A stretch of DNA of 64,000 bases, from contig NZ_LMOD01000004.1 of the NCBI RefSeq assembly GCF_001423485.1, positions 1 through 64,000 on the forward strand, read 5' to 3'. Every line of letters starts with the position of its first letter. Within the stretch, counting starts at the first letter, position 1. The stretch is from Microbacterium sp. Leaf320. GTDB taxonomy: Bacteria; Actinomycetota; Actinomycetes; Actinomycetales; Microbacteriaceae. Below the pieces are notes generated by a model, which was given only the letters and a program-made list of their open reading frames with translations, was not told where the DNA came from and did no database searches. Positions 27,491-36,026 of the stretch are shown one piece after another. A program made the translations under genes and the position numbers.

Positions 27491-30043
27491 ATGCGTAAAC
27501 GTACCCTCCCCCTGATCGCATCCTTATCCGCACTGTTACTCCCGTTCGCCGTTGTGGCACCCGCTGCGGCGGATGCGACCGACGAAGTCCTGATCCAGGA
27601 CTCCATGGACCGCACTGTCGCCGCGGGCCTCGGCGCCTCCGCTGACGGCGTCACCTACGACGCGTCTCCGGCCACGTCCGTCTCCGTCGCGAACGGCTCG
27701 GCGAAGCTGAGCGCCGCAGCCCCCGGGGCCACTGTGACCGCGCGTCCGGTGGGCCTGTCCGTCGGCGATTCCACGCAGTCGACGGAGTTCACACTCCCGG
27801 CCCTGCCGAAGTCCGGCTCGGGCGTCTACATGAGTCTGCAGTCGCGGCTGACGACCGACGGTTTCTACCAGACGCAGGTTCGCGTCGACCCGAAGGGCGT
27901 GGTGCTCCTCGAGACGCTCCGCGTCAACGCCGGCGTGCAGACGACGCTCGGCTACACCTGGGTTCCCGAGCTCCGCGTCAAGGCCGGGGTCCCCTTCGTG
28001 CTCGAGACCCGCCTCGTGGGCACGGACAAGGTCACCATCGATGCGCGGGTGAGCGCTGTCGGCGCCTCACCCACGACGTGGAAGCTCTCGGTGTCGGATC
28101 GATCGACGAAGCGTCTCTCAGCGGATGGGCGCACAGGTGTGCGGCTCTACGTCTCGCGGAGCACACCGGCGCTTCCGGTGCTGTTCGACGATCTTCGGGT
28201 GACGTCGCCGGAAGAGGTGGCTCCGCCGACGACTCCGACCGTCCCGACGACTCCGACCGTCCCGACGACTCCGACCGTCCCGACGACTCCGACCGTCCCG
28301 ACCACTCCGACGGTGCCCACCGCTCCGACGGTGCCCACCGCTCCGCCTGCAGGTGGGGCGCCCGCGTGGAACGTGACCGGTGCACGCACCTCGGCGGGTT
28401 CTGCGCTCGTCGGGACCACCAGCTATGCGGTTCCTTCGGGTGCGCTGTTCGTCAGTGCCGGGGGAGCGACGACCGGAACGGGAACATCGGCGGCTCCATT
28501 CGCCACGGTGCAGTCCGCGGTCGACCGCGCAGCATCCGGCTCGACTCTCGTGCTCCGCGCCGGGACCTATCACGAGTCCGTCGTGATCCCTGCGGGCAAG
28601 AAGATCACGATCCAGTCGTACCCCGGCGAAGCGGTCTGGTTCGACGGCGCGTCGACGCTCAAGAACTGGCAGGCGTCCGGCGGCAGCTGGTTCAGTCCCG
28701 ACTGGAAGTACGACTTCGACTCGACGCCGTCCTTCACCAAGGGTGAGGCAGACGGCACGGCCGCCGGATGGCGCTGGCTGAATGCCGAGCATCCGATGGC
28801 GGCCCACCCGGAGCAGGTCTGGATCGACGGTGTCCCGCAGGTCGAGGTGTCGACGCTTGCCGGCCTGAAGGCGGGAACGTTCTTCACGGATGTCGCGAAC
28901 GACCGCCTCTACCTCGGCAGCGACCCGACGGGGCACTCCGTCCAGACCTCCACTCTGACCAAGGCGCTCTCGCTCCGCGGTGAGGGTGCGGTGATCCGGG
29001 GGATCGGCGTCCGCAACTATGCGACATCCGTGTGGATGATGGGTGCGGTGACCGTCGAGGCACCGAAGGCGACGATCGAGAACGTGGTCATCTACGACAC
29101 CGCCTCGACCGGACTTTTCGTCGGCGCCTCGAACGCGACGGTTCGCGATGTGACTCTGGCGCGCAACGGTCTCATGGGGCTCGGCGCCAACTACGCGGAT
29201 GCGCTCGTGATCGACGACCTTCTCGCAGTCGAGAACAATGCGGAGCACTTCAACACGTCGCCCGTCTCGGGTGGCGTGAAGATCGCCAAGTCGCGCGGTG
29301 TCACCGTGACCGATTCGGCGCTGCTGCGCAACGACGGACCCGGGCTGTGGCTCGATCAGTCGGTGTACGACGTGCGCATCACCGGTTCGGACCTCATCGA
29401 GAACAAGGGCGCCGGTGCGTTCCTCGAGCTGTCGCAGAAGATCGACTTCGTCAACAACCTCGTGCTGCGCAACGTGGGCAACGGAGTCAAGATCAACAAC
29501 ACCGGCGGGGTGAACCTGTGGAACAACACGATCATCGGCGGTGACCGCGCCGTCAACATCGTGCAGGACAGTCGCAGCTCGACGGATGCGTCCGTACCGG
29601 GGCACAACGCCCGACGTCCGTTCCCCGACTCGACGATGCCGTGGCTGATCCGCGACATCTCGATCGGCAACAACGTGATCGGCGAGAGTGCCGGCAACTG
29701 CACGGTGTGCGTCGAGGACTACACGCACCGCTTCACCCCGGCCGAGCTCAACATCGGCTCGGATGGCAACGTGATCCAGCGCAACAGTGCTTCGGCGCCG
29801 TCCTGGTTCGTGATCTGGTCACGGGGCACGGCCAACGTGAACCCGTACGTCTTCACTACCTGGGACGCCTATCGCAGCACCACCGGCCAGGACGCGAACT
29901 CGACGGCCGTCGAGGGACGCCCCGCGACGGATGCTTCGGGCAGGCTTGTGGCAGGGGTCACGGCATCGGCCCGGAGCCTTCCGGCGCTGGTCGCGACGAT
30001 CCTCGGATCGACGACGCCGACGATCGGTGCACGTTTTCCCTGA
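27491..30043 (+). CDS. Secreted right-handed beta-helix protein
   Basis: An 850-residue exported protein with a signal peptide (1-27, ending VVAPAAA). The N-terminal domain (about 30-240) is the same beta-sandwich module found in the two giant proteins, here ending LFDDLRVTSPE. A Pro-Thr linker of six PTTPTV-type units (246-281) follows. The rest (about 320-850) is a parallel beta-helix with repeated turns (NVVIYDTASTG, NNTIIGG) like polysaccharide lyases and epimerases. FATVQSAVDRA is the usual entry motif of such folds. It may cut or epimerise the EPS, but no catalytic residues could be assigned. The start at 27491 is set by the signal peptide; GTG 27458 is in frame upstream. Confidence 0.85.
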   Translation: MRKRTLPLIASLSALLLPFAVVAPAAADATDEVLIQDSMDRTVAAGLGASADGVTYDASPATSVSVANGSAKLSAAAPGATVTARPVGLSVGDSTQSTEFTLPALPKSGSGVYMSLQSRLTTDGFYQTQVRVDPKGVVLLETLRVNAGVQTTLGYTWVPELRVKAGVPFVLETRLVGTDKVTIDARVSAVGASPTTWKLSVSDRSTKRLSADGRTGVRLYVSRSTPALPVLFDDLRVTSPEEVAPPTTPTVPTTPTVPTTPTVPTTPTVPTTPTVPTAPTVPTAPPAGGAPAWNVTGARTSAGSALVGTTSYAVPSGALFVSAGGATTGTGTSAAPFATVQSAVDRAASGSTLVLRAGTYHESVVIPAGKKITIQSYPGEAVWFDGASTLKNWQASGGSWFSPDWKYDFDSTPSFTKGEADGTAAGWRWLNAEHPMAAHPEQVWIDGVPQVEVSTLAGLKAGTFFTDVANDRLYLGSDPTGHSVQTSTLTKALSLRGEGAVIRGIGVRNYATSVWMMGAVTVEAPKATIENVVIYDTASTGLFVGASNATVRDVTLARNGLMGLGANYADALVIDDLLAVENNAEHFNTSPVSGGVKIAKSRGVTVTDSALLRNDGPGLWLDQSVYDVRITGSDLIENKGAGAFLELSQKIDFVNNLVLRNVGNGVKINNTGGVNLWNNTIIGGDRAVNIVQDSRSSTDASVPGHNARRPFPDSTMPWLIRDISIGNNVIGESAGNCTVCVEDYTHRFTPAELNIGSDGNVIQRNSASAPSWFVIWSRGTANVNPYVFTTWDAYRSTTGQDANSTAVEGRPATDASGRLVAGVTASARSLPALVATILGSTTPTIGARFP
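28226..28333 (+). repeat. 18-bp tandem repeat coding a Pro-Thr linker
   Basis: Six 18-bp units (type CCGACGACTCCGACCGTC) encode PTTPTV, the last one as PTAPTV. The first four are nearly identical in DNA. It lies between the beta-sandwich module and the beta-helix and is prone to length change. Confidence 0.85.
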
Positions 30044-30060
30044 TCGGGATTCAGGTTAGG

Positions 30061-30098
30061 TGAGAGGCCCGGATGCGCATGCGCGTCCGGGCCTCTCA
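30061..30098. terminator. Terminator after the beta-helix gene
   Basis: A perfect 13-bp stem (TGAGAGGCCCGGA and its complement) with a 12-base loop begins 17 bases past the stop of the beta-helix gene. Confidence 0.75.
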
Positions 30099-30246
30099 CT
30101 GTCTGCATCGCCCTCCGATGAGGTCGGTGAGAAGAGAGGGGTGACTCCGGAGCTTCGGGCCGGGCAGATGGCGTGAGGAGGCGTCCTCGGGCGAGTGGCA
30201 ACGTGTGCGCGTCTGCCATGCAGGGAGCGTGTGCTCGAAGCCTGTC

Positions 30247-30324
30247 CGCCCGCCCTCGTCAGCCGCCCTCGTCAGCCGCCTGGGTCAGCCGCCTGGGTCA
30301 GCCGCCTGGGTCAGCCGCCCGGGT
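30247..30324. repeat. 13-bp minisatellite in the convergent intergenic region
   Basis: At least five tandem 13-bp units (CAGCCGCCTGGGT and variants, 30260-30324) follow a partial unit. They lie in the 402-base gene-free gap between the beta-helix and second giant gene. The rest of that gap holds only the two terminators; no supported ORF is seen. Confidence 0.75.
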
Positions 30325-30396
30325 GCGGCGCTCAGAGGCTCCCGGCTTCCACTTTCAGCGGCCAGGAGACATCAGGGATCTCCCTCTGAGACCCAG

Positions 30397-30427
30397 AAGG
30401 GCCGAGGCGGTGAACGCCTCGACCCTT
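30397..30427 (-). terminator. Terminator after the second giant gene
   Basis: Arms AAGGGCCGAGGCG and CGCCTCGACCCTT pair with one mismatch around a 5-base loop, just past the stop of the minus-strand gene ending at 30446. Confidence 0.65.
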
Positions 30428-30445
30428 CCATGTCCGTGCTGACTA

Positions 30446-33400
30446 CTACTGCGCGGGGCCCGCCCAGAAGTCGTCGTAGGTGTAGACGACCGGAACAGCC
30501 GTCGCACTCGATGACAGGTAGCTGTTCACGCCCACGTAGCCGGGAACCTGGAGCGAGGCCGTGGCATCCGTCGTCGTGAGAGTCCACGCCGTCGGTTCCG
30601 TGGTCGCGGTGCGCCAGACCTTGGCCTTGAGGGTCGTCGGGTTCGTGCCGGTCACCTGGAACTTGACGCTCAGTTGATCGGCGGTGGTGATCGTCAGCCC
30701 GGGAACGGCCGTCGAGGAGATGACCGTCTCGACTCCCGCGATCGTCTTCGTCAGCCAGAGGGACACGACGCCATTCGATGCCACGCGGAACTTCGCGCGG
30801 TAGTCGTTGGCGTTGTCGATCTGTCGTCCGAGAGCGGAGAAGTAGAATCCGCCGCCCGTCGAAGGCTGGTTGAACGCCACCGTGAACCGCTCCTCGGTGT
30901 TCGTCGACGGCGTCGAGCCGGCGAGCGATGCCGAGTAGTTGTTCCCGGGCGACAGGGTGACCGTGCCACCCGTGCCGTTGACGGCGAACTTGCTGAGCGC
31001 CGTCGCACTGCTCGGGAACATGGTCCACGCGCCGCCGGTGATGGTCGCGGTGCCCCAGCCGTTGGTGCCGGTCCTGGTGAAGGCGTCCTGCGCCCAGACC
31101 TGGGGAGCCGCGACAGCGACCGACTTCGTCGTGGTGGCTGTCGCCCCGCGATCGTCCGTCACCGTCAAGGTCACGGTGTACGTGCCCCCGGCTGCGTAGG
31201 TGTGGGTGGATGTCGCCCCGGAACCGGTTCCGCCGTCTCCGAAGTCCCACGCGTATGCCGAGACCGTTCCGTCCGCGTCCGTGGAGCCCGTGCCGTCCAC
31301 GCTCACGGCCAGGTTCGCCACCGAAGTGGTGAAAGCCGCGACCGGAGCCTGGTTCGGAGCGACGGTGACGTCGTGAGTCACCGACGAGGTGCCGCCCCGG
31401 TTGTCGGTCACGGTGAGCTTCACCGCATACGTCCCCGCAGCCGCGTAGGTGTGCGACGTCGTCGCGCCGGTGCCGGTCGCGCCGTCGCCGTACTCCCACG
31501 CGTACGAGGCGATGGTTCCGTCGGGATCCGTCGAGCTCGTGGCATCCGCGGTCACCGCGAGCTGATCCGCCGCCGTGGTGAAGGCGGCCGTCGGGTCCTG
31601 GTTCGGCGCCAGCGTCGTGGTGACGGTGCGCGTCTCGGTCGCGGTGGTGCCGTTGTCGTCCGTGACGGTGAGCGTCACGGTGAACTCGCCGGCCGACGCG
31701 TACGTGTGCGTCGCCGTCGCTCCGGTGCCCGTGGCTCCGTCTCCGAAGTCCCAGGCGTACGAGGCGATCGTTCCGTCGGGGTCGGTCGAGGTGGAACCGT
31801 CGAGCGAGACATCGAGGTGATCCGTGGTCGCGGTGATCGCGGCCGTGGGTGCCTGGTTCGGAGCGACCGTCACCGAGCGCGTGAGGGTGTTGACCAGCGA
31901 GGTGCTGTCCGTCACCTTGAGCGTGATCGTGTACGTGCCACCCGCGGTGTACACGTGCGAGGCCGTCGCGCCGGTCGTGACCGTTCCGTCTCCGAAGTTC
32001 CATGCATACGCCAGAGGGCCTCCGTCGGCATCGGTCGAGGTGCTCGCGTCGACATCGATCTTCAGCTTGTCGGTCACCGAGGTGAAGGCAGCCACCGGGG
32101 CGCGTCCGGGTACGGTGCGACCGCTCGCGGCGAAGTGATCCCGTACCCGCTGCTCGGAGAGCACCGAGGAGTACACGGCGACCTCGTCGAGTGTTCCGGC
32201 GATGTAGTTGCTCGAGGTGCTGCCCCAGGTCCTGTCGCCACCGATGCGCCAGTAGCCGCGGTAGTTCTCGGACCCCGCCATGGAGTTGCTCCCGACCAAC
32301 TGCGTGTCGAGCCACAGCTTCATGCCGTCAGCTCCCTGCGTCGCCACGACGTGGTGCCACTGGCCGTCGTTGTAGGCCGAGGGGGTCACCAGCGTCGTCT
32401 GCGGCTGACCGCTTCCGAACTGCAGCTTGCCGTCGCTCTGCATGATGACGTGACGGTCGTACGAGGCACTCAACCCGCTGGTCGTGTTCCCGAACCCGAT
32501 CAGCGTGCCGCCCTTGTTGGTCGTCGTCTTGAACCAGAGCTCGGCGCTGTAGGTGGTGGGCGCGGTCCACGCCTCCTGCGCGACCACGATGGCACTCGTG
32601 CCGTTGAAGGTCGTCGCCGTGCCTGTCCCGATCGCGGGCGTCTGCCCGCGGGTCACGGTGCCGGCGAGGTTGCCGGTCGATCCGCCTGCCGCGGAGTCCG
32701 CGATCGTTCCCGCCGCGGTTTCGTTGAGACGCCAGAAGACGTCGGGCTTGTCGGTCGAGACCTCCGCGCCGTAGACATCCGTCGGAGCCGTCGTCCACGC
32801 TGCAGAGCGACCGCTCGCCAGGTAGTGCGACTGGATGTCGGTCGGCGTCAGCGCCGACGGGTACACGGCCACGTCGTCGATCGTGCCGGCGAGACCGGCG
32901 TTGGTCGGCTTGTTGGTGAAGCCGTTCGTCTGGTCTGCGCCGATGCGCCAGTAGCCGTTGTAGATCTTGGGCGATGTGCGGGCCTGATCGCGGTCCACAC
33001 GCTTGCCGTCGACGAAGAGCTGCATGCCCTCACTGCCCACGGTTCCCACGAGGTGGTGCCAGTTGCCGTCGTTCACCGCCGTGCGGCTGAAGATCGTGCG
33101 GTACGACCCGTCATTGATCGCGAAGTTCACGCGCCCGGAGGTGTCGAGGTACAGCACACGGTCGGTGATGCCCGAGGTCGACGTACCCGTCGCGGAGTCG
33201 CCGAATCCGACGATCCGTCCACCCCTCGTGTTGGTGGTCTTCACCCAGGCCTCGACCGTCACCGCGGACGGCGCTGCGCTGACGTCCTGCGTCGTCATCT
33301 TGGGGGAGCTGCCGCCGGCCGAGGTGATCGAGGCGTTCGCATCGTTGAGCATCGCGCCGCTCGATCCGAGAGTGAGGCCGGTCGCTGTGCCCGGGGCATC

Positions 33401-35158
33401 TCCGACGTCGTCGTAGAGACGGGTGCCCGTCGCCTCGTCGAGGCGCCAGTAGTGATCGGCTCCGCTCGCGCGCACGGCGGAACGGTAGGCCGCGGGCGGC
33501 GTGCTCGACACCGTCACGTAGGGCGACCAGGCGCTCCATTGCACGTTGCCGTCGGCATCCTTCGCCCTGACCTGGTAACGCACCTGGGCTCCCGGCGTCT
33601 GGCCGCTGTCGGTGATGCTGAGGTTCGGCAGGTTCCAGAAACGGCCGTCGGTGCGCGTGATCGTCGCGATCTTCACGGACGGGCTGCGGAAGACGTCATA
33701 CGTGATCGTCGCGTTGTCGCGGTCCCACACGCTGGTGAAGGGAACCCTGACCACGCCGGACTCGTTCGAGTACGGGGCGGGAGTGAGGCCCGCGTTGTAG
33801 ACCGGGCCGACAGCATGAGGTGAGACGTTGGTCTTGCCGAATCGCACGAGACCCTGCTGGGCGACGTTGTTGACCTTCGGGAACTCGCCGCCGAGGACGA
33901 CGTAGTTCGCGTTGCCTGTGACCGACCATGCTGCCTGACGAGAGCTGGTGTAGGTGCCGAACTCGAGGTCGGGGTACCAGTTCAGCTGCTCGGTGTACGG
34001 GAGCCCGGTGAAGTCCCACCCGTAGGCGTCCTTCTTGGTGATGACCCCGGACGGCGTGGTGCTCTCGGCGAGAGCTTTCGTCCACCGCGAGCGTGGGTTC
34101 GTGTCGCCGAAGGCGCCGACCACGCTGCAGTCGTGCTTGTGCGAGACCGAGTAGAGCACACCGTCCTGCGGGAAGCTGCCGTAGGTGTCGCCGAGGCAGT
34201 CGTTGACCCAGTTGATCGACCCGGTGTACGGGTCGGCCGCGAAAGTGCCCTCGAACGAGGCTCCTGCACCGAACGCGTAGCCTGTGCCGTAGACCTGCGT
34301 GCCGTCGGTGCTGAGGCTCGAGATCGCGCCGTTGAGACCGGCGGTCTTGATCCGATCCGTCGCCGCCCACGGGAGGGGGGTGCCGGTCGCGGCGTCGATC
34401 GACGCCATGCCGTAGGCGGATGCGCCGTTGAGGGTCGTGAAAGACCCGCCGATGATGATGCGAGAGGCATCGGGAGACGTCACCATGTCCCAGACGAACC
34501 CGTCGCCTGCCGCCGACGGGGCCCAGGATGTGAGCGACTTGGTCGTGGTGTTCCAGGCGGCCAGCTCGCTGCGCGGCTGCCCTCCGCTGGAGCGGAAGTT
34601 GCCGCCGACGTAGACGGTGTCGCCGGCGAAAGCGAAGCCTCTGACCTGTCCGTCGGTGCGAGGCGCCCAATCGAGCATCGCGCCCGTGGCGACGTCGAAC
34701 GCCGCGACGTGTGCGCGGGCCTGGCCGTCGACGGCGGTGAAGTCCCCGCCGAAGTACACGGTCTTGCCGTCGGGGGTGACTCGGACGACGAGGCCCTGCC
34801 CGTCGAACGAATGGCTGAAGTTCGGCACGGGGTTGCCCGTGGTGATGTCGAACGCGAACACGTTGTTGGCGTCGATCTCACCGGCACCTCCGACGGCGAC
34901 CCCCGGCGGACGCGCCTTGGTGAAGCTGCCCGTGACGTACACCGTGTTCCCGGCGACGACCTGGCTCCACACGACGCCGTTGATCTGCCAGGTGGGCAGG
35001 ACGTCGGCGGTGACGGTGTCGGGTTGGCCTGGCGTCTCGGCGCTCGCCGACTGCGCGGGAAGGGCGACGAAGGCGATGGTGGCCAGCGCCGTCGCCGCGA
35101 CGGCGAGTGCGGCGATCACGCGGCGGAGACGGTCTGCTCCGCGGGCGGTGCGTGTCAT
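30446..35158 (-). CDS. Second giant secreted propeller/LamG/PKD protein
   Basis: A 1570-residue exported paralogue of the protein at 21259. The signal peptide ends near QSASA (about 40). A propeller-like region with VYVTGSFTKARPPG and VYFGGDFTAVDG strands (45-440) precedes an FN3-like domain. Two LamG domains begin near 569 (YWRLDEATGT) and 808 (FWRLNETAAG). Four consecutive PKD domains begin near 1020, 1099, 1184 and 1269, each with a WNFGDG/WDFGDG/WEYGDG core. One copy of the shared beta-sandwich module (about 1353-1570) ends the protein. Compared with its relative it has PKD x4 plus one module instead of PKD x2-module-PKD x2-module. The start at 35158 is set by the signal peptide. It lies 62 bases after the lipoprotein gene, probably one operon. 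Confidence 0.85.
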   Translation of the reverse strand: MTRTARGADRLRRVIAALAVAATALATIAFVALPAQSASAETPGQPDTVTADVLPTWQINGVVWSQVVAGNTVYVTGSFTKARPPGVAVGGAGEIDANNVFAFDITTGNPVPNFSHSFDGQGLVVRVTPDGKTVYFGGDFTAVDGQARAHVAAFDVATGAMLDWAPRTDGQVRGFAFAGDTVYVGGNFRSSGGQPRSELAAWNTTTKSLTSWAPSAAGDGFVWDMVTSPDASRIIIGGSFTTLNGASAYGMASIDAATGTPLPWAATDRIKTAGLNGAISSLSTDGTQVYGTGYAFGAGASFEGTFAADPYTGSINWVNDCLGDTYGSFPQDGVLYSVSHKHDCSVVGAFGDTNPRSRWTKALAESTTPSGVITKKDAYGWDFTGLPYTEQLNWYPDLEFGTYTSSRQAAWSVTGNANYVVLGGEFPKVNNVAQQGLVRFGKTNVSPHAVGPVYNAGLTPAPYSNESGVVRVPFTSVWDRDNATITYDVFRSPSVKIATITRTDGRFWNLPNLSITDSGQTPGAQVRYQVRAKDADGNVQWSAWSPYVTVSSTPPAAYRSAVRASGADHYWRLDEATGTRLYDDVGDAPGTATGLTLGSSGAMLNDANASITSAGGSSPKMTTQDVSAAPSAVTVEAWVKTTNTRGGRIVGFGDSATGTSTSGITDRVLYLDTSGRVNFAINDGSYRTIFSRTAVNDGNWHHLVGTVGSEGMQLFVDGKRVDRDQARTSPKIYNGYWRIGADQTNGFTNKPTNAGLAGTIDDVAVYPSALTPTDIQSHYLASGRSAAWTTAPTDVYGAEVSTDKPDVFWRLNETAAGTIADSAAGGSTGNLAGTVTRGQTPAIGTGTATTFNGTSAIVVAQEAWTAPTTYSAELWFKTTTNKGGTLIGFGNTTSGLSASYDRHVIMQSDGKLQFGSGQPQTTLVTPSAYNDGQWHHVVATQGADGMKLWLDTQLVGSNSMAGSENYRGYWRIGGDRTWGSTSSNYIAGTLDEVAVYSSVLSEQRVRDHFAASGRTVPGRAPVAAFTSVTDKLKIDVDASTSTDADGGPLAYAWNFGDGTVTTGATASHVYTAGGTYTITLKVTDSTSLVNTLTRSVTVAPNQAPTAAITATTDHLDVSLDGSTSTDPDGTIASYAWDFGDGATGTGATATHTYASAGEFTVTLTVTDDNGTTATETRTVTTTLAPNQDPTAAFTTAADQLAVTADATSSTDPDGTIASYAWEYGDGATGTGATTSHTYAAAGTYAVKLTVTDNRGGTSSVTHDVTVAPNQAPVAAFTTSVANLAVSVDGTGSTDADGTVSAYAWDFGDGGTGSGATSTHTYAAGGTYTVTLTVTDDRGATATTTKSVAVAAPQVWAQDAFTRTGTNGWGTATITGGAWTMFPSSATALSKFAVNGTGGTVTLSPGNNYSASLAGSTPSTNTEERFTVAFNQPSTGGGFYFSALGRQIDNANDYRAKFRVASNGVVSLWLTKTIAGVETVISSTAVPGLTITTADQLSVKFQVTGTNPTTLKAKVWRTATTEPTAWTLTTTDATASLQVPGYVGVNSYLSSSATAVPVVYTYDDFWAGPAQ

Positions 35159-35220
35159 GGAGGTTCCTCGGGTCGAGAAGCGGTCAGATCGGGTGGTCGC
35201 GGATGAGCTCGAGATGGACA

Positions 35221-35859
35221 TCAGTCGAGCCCTCCGCGGAAGACGGCGGATGAGTGGTCGCCGTCGAAGTCGACGACGACGGTGACGGCGTCGCGCGCAG
35301 CCGCAGGGAGGGCGTACGCGTAGGTGGCGGTGGCGCTGTCGCCTGCGGCGAGGACGCCGGAGAAGTCGGTGACCTCCGCTTCGGCCGCGTACACGCGCAC
35401 GGCTGTCGCGCCGTCGGCGTCGAGCAGGGTGAGCACGGACGTGCCGAGATCGATGGCATCGGAGGAGCCGTTGTCGATCGTGATGGTCAGGCGGGCGTAC
35501 TCGCGGTCAGGGAAGCTCCCCGGCCCCTGCGCCGTCTCCTTGCCGAACGAGACGTCGTCGATGCGGACCGTGACGCCGTCGCTGTACGACACGTCGCCCG
35601 ACGTGTCGGCTGGTTCGGCCTTCACGGTCGGCGCGGTCGACTGCCCGGCGCGTTCGATCTTCGCGACCGGCGAATCCGGATCGGACGACCCTGAATTCGC
35701 TGATGGCGACGAGCCCGCCGTCGGATCAGGAGCAGGAGTCGACGACGTCGTCGCCGTCGGTTCCGCTCCGCTCGGCGGTTCGGCACCGCCGCTGCAGGCG
35801 ACCAGACTCACGCAGAGCGCGAGGGCCGCGATGGACATGCATGTACGCGCAATCACCAT
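35221..35859 (-). CDS. Lipoprotein paired with the second giant protein
   Basis: A 212-residue lipoprotein. The signal sequence ends with the lipobox LVAC (lipidated Cys near residue 22). A Ser/Thr/Pro-rich linker (25-90) and a DUF4352-like beta-sandwich (about 95-212) follow. Its C-terminal half is related to the anchored protein at 20531. The start at 35859 gives the normal lipoprotein signal; the longer frame upstream runs into the CTGGGGA cluster. Gene order (this, then a giant protein) repeats that at 20.5-26.6 kb in the opposite orientation. Confidence 0.82.
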   Translation of the reverse strand: MVIARTCMSIAALALCVSLVACSGGAEPPSGAEPTATTSSTPAPDPTAGSSPSANSGSSDPDSPVAKIERAGQSTAPTVKAEPADTSGDVSYSDGVTVRIDDVSFGKETAQGPGSFPDREYARLTITIDNGSSDAIDLGTSVLTLLDADGATAVRVYAAEAEVTDFSGVLAAGDSATATYAYALPAAARDAVTVVVDFDGDHSSAVFRGGLD

Positions 35860-35869
35860 GATTGTCGAT

Positions 35870-35959
35870 TCCCCAGATTCCCCAATCAGGGTTGCCGACG
35901 ACGACCCGTTCAGAACGAGTCGATCGGCTTGCGTCATCCCCAAATGACGCTATCCCCAG
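35870..35959 (-). promoter_or_regulatory. Cluster of four CTGGGGA-type elements upstream of the lipoprotein gene
   Basis: Minus-strand copies are CTGGGGA at 35959-35953, TTGGGGA at 35943-35937, TTGGGGA at 35885-35879 and CTGGGGA at 35876-35870. The first pair is 16 bases apart, as at 15209-15231. The last two abut the start codon region, while the distal pair is about 80-100 bases upstream, where an operator would be expected. Confidence 0.42.
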
Positions 35960-36026
35960 TGAGCGCGATCCTATCATGTCCACCGGAAGGGGGACAAGAG
36001 TCCTGTGGGCAGACCTCGGCAGACCT

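Noticed and set aside
21259..35158. LPXTG or sortase-type anchoring of the giant proteins
   Set aside because: Neither C-terminus has an LPXTG motif, hydrophobic helix or basic tail.
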